A stretch of 64,000 nucleotides of DNA from Chalciporus piperatus (Eukaryota; Basidiomycota; Agaricomycetes; Boletales; Boletaceae). Below the pieces are notes generated by a model. It did no database searches. It worked only from the letters and a program-made list of their open reading frames with translations, and was not told where the DNA came from. The DNA lies in assembly GCA_038093975.1 (NCBI GenBank), contig JBBPTG010000052.1, forward strand, positions 95,545 through 159,544, read 5' to 3'. This document shows, piece after piece, positions 12,364 through 23,561 of the stretch. The translations under genes were made by a program, and so were the position numbers. The first letter of the stretch is position 1. The number at the start of each line of letters is the position of its first letter.

Positions 12364-15300
12364 TCGACTCTGTCCGGAAGTATTGGGGTGGGATTCGTGT
12401 GCTAGGTGTTCGAGGTATGAGGGCCGAATCTGGTATCATAATGCAAAACATGAAGCCCCGCACGCTTGGACCAACGGCTTCTGAGGTGAGGAAGTCGATT
12501 GGGAGCTGATATGATACCGCGATGTCTGGTTCTACTTCGTTTCACCGCTCTGCCGCATCTTGCGGTTCTCATGTACCTCTCGAGTATGTATTCATGACAT
12601 GCCATGATATGCGAGATATGATCCGTTTGTCACGCAAGTTCTTTGACAACCAAGAGTCAGCTGGTTTGAGCAAGTGCGATGGATCCGAAACCGTGGGTTC
12701 CAATTTCCCATTGATGGGTACCTCACCAAGTCTCACCTCAAAGTCGTTATTGCTATCGGACAACGGCGAACACTGTCTCTTCTTCATTTGATGGTTTGCG
12801 TGCCTTCATCATCACGGTGATGAACGCAAAGTTATTGCCTATTCCTCAATCAGACCGACCCCCAACCTTGACCTTTTGAAATTTAGGACTCGACCGCAAG
12901 GGGCTATCACAAACACCACACCAATCGGAGCAAGATCTCCCAATGGAATCCGGTGTCTCAAGAATTTGAAGAAAACTGATCCGTCTTCAAGTTGGGTCAA
13001 ACCCAAGCCAAAGCTTATACTGACAAGCCCGTCCATGAAATTTGGGGTTCGAATTCACAAGCGTCTCAGACAGATCCCTTGGGGGTGCACACATCGCATC
13101 ACATGCATATCCCTCCCTCACTCATGAGAGAGAAAAGTCTTTCTGTCAGCCATGCAGTCGGTCACGTTGCCTCTCGTCTCGGCATGTTATTTTTGTGCCA
13201 TCCTCTTGAGGGTATGAAAGGGCGTAGAGCGTCCGAAAATTTGCGGCATATCGTAAGTCTCTCTGTCACCTTTGAAAATTTGACGGCTGGCGACCACCTT
13301 TTCTCTATCGATAAGGACCATGCAGTATGAACGTGGCAGCTGCCGGAGATCAGACTATCTTGGTGGTGTGTGTGCACTGGCACATTGTGTGAATGTGAGG
13401 GAGATAACGCATCTGCATGAAAGCTCATGGGACCGTCGTTATCGGGTCTGATACTTCAAGCTTCAAGTTAGGACTAGATGCGCTCGCGTTGACACTACTT
13501 AATCGCGTTGTCTCGTCAAAGTGCCGTCACAGTACCACTCGATTGGCAGCCTAGTAGTATCCAAGTCACTTGATTTCCGCCAAGGCAATCGCTGTCCTCC
13601 CAAGCTCGCGATCGACCTCACGCCCATCTCTCCATTTCGAGCGATGGGTGACCCAACTTGAACATTTGAACATCGCTTGAGGAGAGATTCGCTTTCCACC
13701 GTGTGGGGATGCGTATCTGGGCGATAAAAAATCATGTTAACATGTACGACACCGCGGTACGTTACTCTAAACCGTGACCATTTGACAACCGAGCAACCAG
13801 CAAAATTTTTCTTTTGCTTTTTTCGTCCTTTGTCGACCAAAAGACCAATCGCAAGTCTACCAATCGACAGCTGCCTGGGTCCATCCAATCAACGAAAACG
13901 AACAAGGCATCAGACCGTAGATTCATTGCAGGAGATCTCCCTGATACCCATGATGATCAGGCTTCTTTTCTCCATGAAAGCATGTCGGCATGCTACCCCT
14001 TCATACCTTCTACCTTTGTCCATTCGCCTACCAAGTAGGTCCCTCGACGTTTGAACCACCCCGTTGAACAGTCCGAGTCTCTGGTTCATAAGCGGCGAAT
14101 GAGCTATGGACCCTGAAGCCGGTCCCGTGCACCAGAAACGCCAATCAGTTTCAGTTGTATGGTCCCCTTTGTCAGCCTTTTTTTGCAATTTGCACGACAG
14201 TCGGTCTTAAACCCTACTATGCGCTTTTCCCCGCCCGTTTTCGCATCACAATGAAACAGGTGCCGAAGAACGTCGAATGCGGTGATAGTGGTATCGAGCG
14301 CGTTGATAGTCGACCGCGCGACACGACACATTCGGATCGTTCCAGAATCCAACAAGGCAGCAGCAGTGACGGACGGCAAACACGTGTTGTGATTGTTTCG
14401 GAACGTATTGGTGGCGAGGTGGTGTGCTTTGTGAGGTTTGAGGTTATGTTCTATCTCATGAACGTTCACCTTCCCGTTTTCGTTCTGGACCGTTCTAAAT
14501 GGGGAAGATATATAAAATGCGCGTGCGAGATGCGGCGTGCGTGTGCCAGCATTTCCGAAATCAAAGAACTGCTCCAAGCCAAGTGGGGGAAGATAGGTAC
14601 ATATAGGTAACGTAGCTTAACTCCTTCAGGGTTGTCCTGATCTCGTACCGTTCTTCGTAGATCTTCGACAAAGTCACGCAGAGTGGCGGACGTCTGCGAT
14701 CGTTTTGGAACGACGAACACAAGGCGTCTACTAGGTTAATTATCAGGACGACGGCGAGGTGACAGACCTTTCGAGACCCCTACGCGTGTCTCATGTCATT
14801 CGTTTGTACTCACGGATTCCCCCTGAAGAAAAATGACTGCGGCAGTTTTTTAAAGTTCACGATACATGACATTGATCGAGGGCTTGAAGAGAGTGGGGTG
14901 TGAACGTGGCTACGACATGGCGGACCCATGTCGGTCTCTCGGTGTGGGAGAATTTTTGAGAACGCCGTTGTGTTGCATATCGACAACTAAACCACATATG
15001 TATGTGCGAGAAGATTATGTCAAAGTCACCAACATGAATTTTTCATGAAAGTTCGTTCTCAGATCGCTGCGCGCAAGGGGGTACTAGTACATGAATGACA
15101 ATTATAGTCAGCTCAGCGAAATTGTAGAGATCTTGACATGTCGGGCGGCGGTGATCTGGGAGGTTTGACAGGTCGTTTTTTTTTGTGTTGGGCGAAAATG
15201 GGTCTCGGCCGATGAAAGCGGGGGTTCTGATGCGTTTGACCTCGCTGAGTGGGTGTGCCGCATCACACATCTCCGAGAATATGAACTGGGTCGAAGAACT

Positions 15301-16265
15301 GAGATTGAGTGCCGGTGATGGCCTTGTCAGAAGTTGAAGAGAGCGCTTGGGGAATGAATGAGATGTAAGTAACTTGGTAGGATTGTATCCATAGTAAGAA
15401 GGTTCAAAGGCGGATTCAAAGCGATTGGGCATACTGAATCAACCGATCAAGATATGTCGTATAGACGAGGGCGCTGATTGGTGTTTGATACGCTGTTTAC
15501 GTCTAGACGGCACCGAAAAAGGGTGAGAGCTTGGATTGGCGTGCCTGATCAGTAGAAGGATGAAAATCGTTATATACTCCGCAAGGTTACGCTCATGTCG
15601 CTTGGTAGCAATTGAGTGGTAGATCGACCGTACGATTGGGAGTGTGGACGAGGGGTGGTGAGAGGTTTGGTGAGAGAAGGTGGTTTTGACAGGTCACGCG
15701 GACGAGGGAGGGAACACAGGCCGTTGTGCAAGTTTACGAACAAAGCGAAACGTTTGTTTCACGCGTGCTATTGACAATGTTATGAGCACAGCTAGGTAGA
15801 ATAGACCTGAATATGAACTGCCGCTGGTATCAACGCGGAAGGCTGTGTGTTGATCTATGGCTGCGTTCACACTGGCACCTGGATGGAGGCTGGCGGACGG
15901 AGGTATTTGGAAGTGTAAAGGTTCCGCGCCGAAAATGATATTATGCGCATCCGGACAAGACGGCATCTGCCGGTTGACGACGAGATCTATCCAGATAATG
16001 GGAAAAGCCAAAACTCAGCCCTAAAGAGAATTAGCAGATTTCAGGGTCCGAATTGGTGTCATCGAATTAAATTGATGCTACGATGAATACAACTACCCCA
16101 TTTATTTCGTGTATTTCGTATATTTTTCTACATGTTTTCCCATTTACGTATTTTTTGGTACTGCCTTTGAGAGGTTTGCTTCCTCAAAAGCCCTGTCTTG
16201 TCTCCGAGTCCACTGTCTACTCCGCAATCCCGTCGTCTCTGCAGCCCTGATCCACTCTCTGTCAA
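12364..16265. other. 3.9 kb gene-poor region
   Basis: Frames up to 157 codons exist on both strands (for example 14104-14577 minus and 14155-14610 plus) but they shadow each other and none shows a domain. A TATA-like block (ATATATAAAAT) lies near 14509 and another (TTATATACTCC) near 15571, so an unrecognised or non-coding transcript is possible. I can support no gene. Confidence 0.4.
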
Positions 16266-17854
16266 ATGCCCCGTCACTCCACTAAACATGATTCACACAA
16301 CTATCCACAATATCCATCATCACAGTACCTATCAGACTCCCCCCACTCCCCCCAGTCTTCCACCTCCCAGGGATCATTTAACCACTCCTCCCAGTCTGCA
16401 CCGAAGAAAAAGCACGTCTGTGGCACTTGTGACCGCGGATTTACAACTAGCGGTCACCTCGCACGCCACCTCCGAGTTCACACAGGTGAACGAAACCACA
16501 AATGCCCCTTCCCCGGCTGCGAAACTCGATGTTCTAGGCAAGATAACCTTCAGCAACAGTAAGTCTCGCACTTCCTTCTATCCCTCACTCGATCCCCTGT
16601 CCCTTGCTTCTTATCGTGTCCCCGACCTGATTTTCCCAGTCTTCATTTTCGACCCTTGACGAATTTCGGAGTTTGCATCTCTCCTCAACAGTATTAACTG
16701 ACATATAATACCTTGGCGTTTCATTTAGCTACCGCATCCACCTTTCACCAGGCTCACGGAGGAGCTCCAGCTCCGCGACTCGAGCTGCAATAGCGCGCGC
16801 TGTTGGGGCCAATGGTCATGCTTCAAAAAATAGCCGTTCCTCTTCTGCGATTGTGACGCCGGAACGCTCACCATCTCCACCACCCGCTTTGGAACACGCC
16901 ATTATTCCGCCGCCCCCCGATTCCCCACCTCCTCTTGTACAAGCGTTCCCTGTACCTGCTTCTGTACCCGTCTATAATGATAGCTTGCACTCTGGGAGCA
17001 GGTCGAGTCGTTCCCCAACCCCATTGGAGAACACTTATCCGATAATCTCACCGCATTCCCATGTATTGACAAATGGGCATATTACTTCGCAACCGTCTCC
17101 GTTGCAGTCACATTATAGCGACAGTCCACCGACATACAGTGAATCATCGCAGCATTCAAACTATGGCTATGTGCCTCCATCCTCACATCCATCCGGAACG
17201 AGTGCGGTGGACCATTCCTATGACTACTCGTACAGCGAAAAATCTCCCCTTCCACGTCTGCACCATGCTTCTATCGACAACATGCATGATCCATCTCCGC
17301 CTTCGTCTGCGCATCTTTCATCCGTTTCTTCTCGACTTTCCATCTCACACATCTCACATCCCCAATCGTATCCGAGTCATTATCATGCTGTCAGCACACC
17401 GTCACCAGACTCCGGTCACTCGCTGTCCCCCCATTCTCAGGCCTCAGGCCCACCCACACCAAGCTACTCCGCCTACCGTGACGACGGGCACGACGAGACC
17501 TCTTACCACACCATGGACTCGGTACAGGACCACCACCAAGTGCTCACGAATGGATACATGTCTTCTCAGGGTCATATCGTTCACGGGACCTACAATCAGT
17601 CAATGATGACGCAGAGCCTTCCAAGATACGATTCTCCACCTCCTATTTTGGCGCCAATTCAGGACGAGCGCGTCATCCGTGGCGATATCCGCATTTCCCA
17701 TGTACAGCATTCTCCAGTGTCCAGTATCCCACCAACACCGCTGTCGACCTCATACATCCATGCTTCTTTGCATAGTTACCCATATAACGCACCGCATATC
17801 TCCCTTAACCAAGCAGGATGGAAGCATGATACCCTCTTGCGTGGGAGATCCTGA
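16266..17854 (+). CDS. C2H2 zinc-finger transcription factor (Mig/Nrg-like layout)
   Basis: Predicted nuclear DNA-binding regulator of about 472 residues. A His/Ser/Gln-rich leader is followed by two adjacent C2H2 fingers at about residues 52-102. Finger 1 is C52-x2-C55-x12-H68-x3-H72 with the TGER linker. Finger 2 is C80-x4-C85-x12-H-x3-H, interrupted before its first His by the only intron (16559-16728), which restores the codon CAC. The remaining 370 residues are Ser/Pro/His-rich disordered sequence with repeats such as SPPPALEH and PPPPDSPPPL, typical of fungal regulatory tails. Two close fingers near the N-terminus fit the Mig1/Nrg1/CreA-like group involved in carbon or stress repression. 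That placement is inference. Confidence 0.85.
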
Positions 17855-18261
17855 GCGGCCCGACTTTGCCTTCATATATCCATATTCTGCATCACAGCCT
17901 ACACACAGTTCGGATCTTCGTCGTATTCCCGTTTGCTAGTTCTCGTTTGCTTTGCGCCTCGTTTTCTTCGTTTCGTCTCGCGGATTGTTCTCTGTATTAT
18001 CATTTCTCCTGACCGGGATGTTTCTATTTTCCCGGATCAACCTACATCACTATCACCAGAAGCGTATACCATATATTTCATAGCCAACTGCACGATACTG
18101 TACATTGCTGTTTATACACATCCTCGCCTCCGCCAGTGAATGCGACCCGTAAGGATGTGCCTGATGTACAGTGGCAGTAACGAGATTGTGAGGAAGATCG
18201 AATCTGGGGTGATTGCTGTGGGTGGGTGAGAACGTAGCTGAAACGGCCGGTCTGGGTGGAA
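17855..18261. other. 3' flank of the zinc-finger gene up to the transposon edge
   Basis: No coding signal. The last seven bases (18255-18261, GGTGGAA) match the seven bases after the right end of the element (23481-23487, GGCGGAA) at six positions, which suggests a target-site duplication. Confidence 0.45.
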
Positions 18262-18400
18262 GGTTTGGGTCAAAAGTTCGGGTCGGCGTTTGGGTCACCA
18301 CGTGATTTCCAAATATGGAGTGTCACCGGCGGCCTGCTCATCCAAACTTCCCGCCTTCCCGCCTCCTTGATTTGGCTTGTGCGCCCCGCCAGCTTATCCG
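18262..18400 (+). repeat. left terminal inverted repeat of the CxC/KDZ element
   Basis: Imperfect inverted match of about 130 bp to 23345-23480. Strongest blocks are 18262-18271, 18286-18293 and 18298-18315. The last holds a CACGTG E-box. The right copy carries about 10 extra bases between the outer and middle blocks. Confidence 0.75.
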
Positions 18401-18553
18401 CGCGCCCGCTCAAGTCATCCGCCAGCGTGTTCAGTGTCACTGGCAAGGGCACACAGCCGTGCTCGCCTTCGCCGCCCTCGCCGACCAACGACACCTGCCT
18501 GTCAGCCTCCAGCCGTGCCTCTCGAGACGCCCATTCACGGTCGCCTCGACATC

Positions 18554-20777
18554 ATGCACGACATTGGTTCGCTGTTCGCTGCCACGCAAGAGCACCCAGA
18601 ACTTCGCTCGCTATCCTTTCAGTCTTTCGACACCTTCCTACGTTGTGCCCGCAGCCTCATGGACGATATTTTACAGCCGCAGCCACACAACGTCTCTGTA
18701 CTCATCGCACCTGATGTTCTGCCTCCATCAATCACCTCTTTTCTCGCCAATGTAACAGCAATCTCGACTGAGGCTGTTGATATCCTCTGGACGGTTGTTG
18801 GTGACCTCGTGTGGGACCTACCAAGTGCGGCCGAGGAACACGATCGAGAGGCGGACTTGTTTCGACGATACGGGCATGCCAAGGGCATCAGTATGTCGTT
18901 CGGTTCGTTCAGTGGCGAGTCTCATATGATATCACAGCTAGACAAATATTGTACCCTCCCGTCAAGACGTGTACAAACCCAGTCTGTTCGGGATGGCAAT
19001 CCGGTCATGGTGGGGTTCTCAAGAAGGAGGAACAGCGTGCTGTAGTACTTTTTACACTCGCTGACGGACCATTACCTGCATGGTCTATCCATGCGAAGTG
19101 CCGCCGTACGTGATCGTCTCCGACACTGATTAACAGCTGTCTGAGGTCCGTCTCCCAGTATGCCACACAAACTATCACAATAACTACAATGTCCAACAAG
19201 AAGAACGTACATACTACACCGGAGTGCCGGCCTACATTCAGGTTGGCGAGCACCAATTCGTTCAGCGCGAGTTAGCATCGCACTGGATGGATCTGATGCA
19301 AACTGCGTAAGTACCTTTTCTCGTCTCTCAGTCGATGGGTTATCAATACCATCTCAGCGTATCGGCCACAAACTGTGCCCGTTTGTACGAAATTGCTCAA
19401 TCGCGGAGACCCAAAGTAGATGATGTTCAGTGGCAGTTCGGTTCCTCGCTGACCACTGATCAAGTCTGGGATGCATTTATCCTCCTCGCGCTCCTCGAGG
19501 ACTGTGCATCTCATGGGAATCAACTCCGTGTCCCGCACGGTGGTGACCAACAAAACCGGTTTGTAGCCGTGATGCGTGCTCGCACCGAACGGATAATCAC
19601 TCACGGACAAGAGGAACTTCCGCATGCCTGTGACGGTTGCTTGCGCATTTTTGAAATGCCTGACGGGACGCTCGCAAAAACAGAAGTCGTTGTTACCGAT
19701 GGTGTCACTGTTGGTCGCCCCTGCTGTGCTGTCCACTACTGCAAAAATCCGTTGGCCAGCAATCGACACCGCTTCTGCTCCGCTGATCCTACGCACCGCG
19801 AGCGTGAATTTCTATGCGCCGTCGAAGGGTGCAACCAGCCTGTCGTACGTGAAGGCACATTAATTCACAAGTCATGTCCCGATCCTCGACACAAACATAT
19901 GGAGGCACTTTACAATAGCTCGCTCGAAAGCTCGAAAAGCAAAGGACAACGGCAAAAGCTTGCTCGGCTCAATGACGCCCTTGTGCCATCCACGTCAGTG
20001 GCTCCTGACCAGGCTCCGGTGCCTGTTGCGGACGGCGACGAGTGGTTTGAGCGAGACCCAAAGACAGATGCACTCCGTCTCATACAACCTACCCAAATGA
20101 CCTCGACCGGCATGCTTGACCCCTCTCCACCATCCACCGCCGCCAAATCCTGCAGCGAAAAGGACGCACCTGCCAAGCTCAAGGCTGTCTTCCGTCGCCA
20201 GCGCACTAACAATGAGCAGCTCGTTGTTCGTCCTTGTGGAGTCATCAATGGCCGAAGCACCATGTACCATCATGAGGCGGTGTCCAATGTTTTGGTATGT
20301 CACTCTGATCATCAACGTCCACGACCAATATTCTCATGTGCAGATGTTCAGATCATGATCGAGCAGCTGTATTCTCTCCCACGCGCTCGCAAGCCAGAAC
20401 ATCTTATCTATGACTCAAACTGCAATGCATTGCGGGAAGTTCGGAGTCGCCATCTTAGCTTTTTTGATGGTATGGGCATGTGTGTCGACGCATTTCACCA
20501 CCGCACGAAGCACAAGACCAGCGACACCTTATGTCAAGAGCAATGCAATATGAAGGCGTATCCTGAACTTATCGGGCCCAACGGCAAGTTCTATTTCAAC
20601 TCGTCTATCGCTGAACAGACGAATGTATGGTTCGGTGCCTTCCACAACATCTGTCGAGAAATGACCCCCCACAAGTATGATTTTTTCCTTGACGAGATGA
20701 TAATCAGGCGGAATCGGGTTACTGTAGCTACCTTGCTCGCTCGCGGCAAGAGCCCTTATCATCCTCGATGTGCATAG
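18554..20777 (+). CDS. KDZ-associated transposase with CxC5/CxC6-like cysteine clusters
   Basis: Presumed DDE-type transposase of the surrounding element. Five exons (18554-18890, 18938-19105, 19159-19306, 19358-20294, 20352-20777) give 671 residues in one frame. A helical N-terminus precedes a first Cys cluster (LYPPVKTCTNPVC, then CHTNYHNNY and IQVGEHQFVQRE). A second cluster follows (CDGCLRIFE, CCAVHYC, NRHRFC, CAVEGC). Both recall the CxC5 and CxC6 domains named for KDZ elements. The C-terminal core has acidic candidates for catalysis: D332 (VTDGV), D551 (IYDSNC), D576 (VDAFHH) and E618 (IAEQTN), then FFLDEMIIRRN. The start at 18554 is the first ATG giving the family-like head. The fourth intron (57 bp) is a multiple of three with no stop, so an unspliced form is also translatable. 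Confidence 0.8.
20295..20351 (+). other. 57-bp in-frame intron (possible exitron)
   Basis: GTATGT donor at 20295 and TTCAG acceptor at 20351. Removal joins ...AVSNVL to IMIEQLY, which suits the family better. Retention adds 19 codons and keeps the frame open. A nearer CAG acceptor at 20343 would break the frame. Confidence 0.5.
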
Positions 20778-20912
20778 AACTTAGCTAGGGCAATGTAGAC
20801 ATTTTTTTCACTTGTATTGGAGACACAACAAATGTATTGGCGAAAACAAAACATATGACAAAGCGAGAGCAAGAGCGATCATGGCGAGGGTAGCATGAAT
20901 GAAAAACAGTAT

Positions 20913-23043
20913 CTACTTACGTGGCCCACTCGACTTCTTGCTTGCCTGTCCAAGTAGATCCCTTCGAGCCTTTAGATACAAACACCACAAACCTGCATCT
21001 ACACGACCGGCAGATTCAAACTGGGCAAGAAGCTCGGGATTGGATGACACCCATGCACGGTAGTTGTCGCAAAAGGTCCCCTTGACGAAGGTGACACCAA
21101 AAATCTTTTTGAAGAGATCTGGTTGTCGATGGTGGTCACGGAGTTCTCGCTTATCCATCTGACGAAATCCATTGGACATATCGACCGTATACATCCCAGC
21201 AGGCCAGACCTGTTTGCGAGAAGGCTTGCTTGTGTCATATGAAGGAACTTGCACCGGAATGATCAGTGGCAGCGCAGGCCTGACAGGGATAAGAGATGAC
21301 ATGGACGACGACACTGGCGAGGATGGGATAGTGAGCGGTGCTGATGTTGACGACAACAGCACAGTACGACGTGCAGGTGAAGGCGAAGGTGAAAGTGAAA
21401 GGGAGAGTGCACGATGTGTGTTAAATGGTCGATGAGTGGGTGGTTCGCCATCGCCGTCACTCACTTCTCGTTGACGTTTGCGCATGCTGACGATCTCGAC
21501 CTCAGAATCGTCGGCGGCGGCAGCGCGTGCACGCACTTTGCGCACAGTCTTCAGTTTATCCCGGACACCATCTCGTTCACCTTTCATGTTGAGGCGGATA
21601 TGTGCAGGACGAGACCGTTCTTTGGATAGCTTCAGGAGGTCGTCAAATCCATGGCAGCACGTCACTCCAGCACGGCGTACGAATAGGTCGCGTCCCGTCT
21701 TCAGTGTGAACGTGTGGGTGAGGAAGGTAGCTATCCAACGACGAGAATCTTCGTCGAAGACTTCAATTTCATCCGGCATGTCGAGGAGCGCGACGAGTGC
21801 GCTGTCATCGGTTAGGCGATATTGTGGGTAGTACAGGCATTCGTCGACAAAGCGGCTGCGCACAGGCAAATCATCCTGGACATCTGTTAATTAAATTACG
21901 TACAAAGAATGAGAATCCTTACCTCGTCAAACCAATGGAGAATGAAACGTTGACGAGCAACTCGTTCCATTTCCTTGCGGCGCTCTTCTACCTTGCGGGC
22001 CTCGGCTTCTTGCTGTGCACGCGCCTTGAGGTCTGCGGTCCACAGAGGGTCAAGTTGCGTCGTGATTCGAGGTTTCGCGGACAGTGCCGAGCGCATGGAT
22101 GTAGAAGGTTGCCGTGGACTAGGTGGCATGAGAGGAGGTGAAAGCCGACCAAAGCTCTGAGTTGGTGACAATGGGATGATGGGCGACGAGAGTAATAGAG
22201 ATGGTGGAGTAGGAGATAGTGGTGTGGGTGGAGGAGGGGTGGACGGCCGCTTAACTGCAGCGAGAATATCGTTGTACGAGAGGCACAACTGCGAGGCAGT
22301 CGGGACCGGCAGACCACGGGCTTGGAGGGAAACACGAATGGCTTGCATGAGGTCTTCCTGACCAAATCCCGCATCATCGAGAGGCTGCTCCTCAAAGGTA
22401 GAGGGTGCAGGCTCGTGGCGAGGAGCATCCTGCTCCAGCTGGGGAACAGGCAGTAAATTGGGAGCTTGTTCGTCCCGCGATATCTCTTGATGATCGCGGT
22501 GAAAGAAGCACTCGAGGGCGTCTAGAGCCTCGAGGCAATGCTTCAAGCACATGCCTCGAGGGCACTTGATCGCACCAGGACGCCGGCAAAACGAGCCGGG
22601 GCAAGGTGCGCCTCGTTTGCGGGGCTTGCTCAACCTTTGACGAGAGGGCTGCAATGCCAGATCGATAGCGCCGGAAGAGGACGAGCCGGTCAGGGCAGGA
22701 GTGGCAGCAGGATCAGCTGGAGTAGGTGACCGCGCTGACGAAGGAATGATGGCAAGGATACGAGGATGGGCAAGGAGCTGTGCCAACCACTGAAAGAAGT
22801 TGCAGCTATAGTGCTAGAGGTTCATTCGTGCATTAGCGTCAGAGTACATCCGACGAGACGACGACTTACCCTCGCCATTGGCTTGCCGCCATTGCCATTC
22901 TTGTCCGATTGGCATATGGTAATGGGAACAGCACCTCCACAGACGGTGCAATCGACGACGAGTCCGATTGCGGTGAGCCGGATGGACAACTGGGAGAGGA
23001 CGAGGCGGTCAGAGTCTTGCAAGGCTGCCTCCAGTGATGACAT
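20913..23043 (-). CDS. GRF-like zinc-finger partner protein of the CxC/KDZ element
   Basis: Three exons (23043-22870, 22813-21923, 21875-20913) join in phase to give 675 residues. The N-terminus holds a GRF-type zinc-ribbon pattern: C32-x2-C35, then NGNGGKPMAR and C62-x-FFQW at 62-67, split by the first intron. GRF fingers elsewhere bind nucleic acid in topoisomerase III, NEIL3 and APE2. A second Cys/His-rich patch follows (CPGSFCRRPG, CPRGMCLKHC). A long Pro/Ser linker comes next, then an acidic Glu/Arg helix (EAEARKVEERRKEMERVARQ) and a DDLPVRSRF-DIEVFDEDSR-type block. The C-terminal segment starts WPAGMYTVDM and ends LWCLYLKARR. I recall similar proteins recurring in agaric genomes as hypotheticals. 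It converges on the transposase gene with 135 bp between stops and lies inside the inverted repeats, so it is probably transposon cargo or an accessory. A TATA box lies at 23148-23155. Confidence 0.65.
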
Positions 23044-23147
23044 CTTCGCGTCCACAAGCAGGGCGGGCGGGCGGGCAGGAAGATAGGCGGCGGGCGGGGA
23101 GGAGAAAAGGAAAAGGATGAGGAACGAGACGATGAGACGGTGTAGGT

Positions 23148-23155
23148 TATATAGC
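23148..23155 (-). promoter_or_regulatory. TATA box of the partner gene
   Basis: CTATATAA on the minus strand about 105 bp before the ATG at 23043 and inside the element, so the gene carries its own promoter when the element moves. Confidence 0.45.
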
Positions 23156-23344
23156 TGGCCGATCGCGGGTGACGTCGTAGTCGTAGTCGTTGGAATTCGA
23201 CTGATACATGGAATGCTGGAGGACCGTAGGACAGAGATGCAGGAATGGACGGGCAGGAGGGGGCGCTTCAGGCCCAAAAAAGCGCCCGCCGGTATCAGGT
23301 CGTTGATAGGGTGCCATCGACAGGGCACAGATGCGTCGGACATG

Positions 23345-23480
23345 TCGCAGCTGGCGGGCAAGAGGGCGGGAAGGCTCGGGAGGTTTGGGTGAGCAGGCGG
23401 GCGTTGAAAACCGTATTTGGAAATCACGTGGGGACCCAGACGTTTACCCAAACTGCCAATCCAAACTTTAGACCCAAACC
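23345..23480 (-). repeat. right terminal inverted repeat of the CxC/KDZ element
   Basis: Inverted partner of 18262-18400. Positions 23414-23431 carry the exact inverse of the 18-bp E-box block, and 23471-23480 the exact inverse of the outer 10 bp. Confidence 0.75.
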
Positions 23481-23561
23481 GGCGGAATCTACGACTTTCT
23501 GAATCGTGTGGCGGTTTTGGGAACGCTTCGAGTTCGGAAGCGCCGAACTCCGAACTCTGTC

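Larger units (their letters stand above)
18262..23480. mobile_element. 5.2 kb two-gene DNA transposon of the CxC/KDZ type
   Basis: The segment is bounded by inverted copies of one sequence and encloses two convergent genes: a cysteine-cluster transposase (18554-20777, plus) and a zinc-finger partner (20913-23043, minus). The outer 10 bases are identical at both ends (GGTTTGGGTC). After a spacer of different length, both ends share CCACGTGATTTCCAAATA exactly, and further in a CCTGCTC-CCAAAC-TCCCG-CTTCCCGCC series. The transposase type is known from the Kyakuja-Dileera-Zisupton group of fungal DNA transposons. Both genes splice by eye without a stop, so the copy may be autonomous. The outer edges are set by where the inverted match stops. 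Confidence 0.75.

Noticed and set aside
12876..13090. Frame containing RIHKRL, recalling ribosomal protein S20
   Set aside because: Only six to seven residues match, flanking sequence does not follow the S20 pattern, and no second block is in frame. Too weak to call a pseudogene.
14104..14610. Overlapping 157- and 151-codon frames on opposite strands
   Set aside because: Each is open opposite the other, neither has a domain, and no flanking exon continues them.
17073..17606. 177-codon frame within the C2H2 gene
   Set aside because: Alternative frame of the Ser/Pro/His-rich tail; the main frame is continuous with the zinc fingers.
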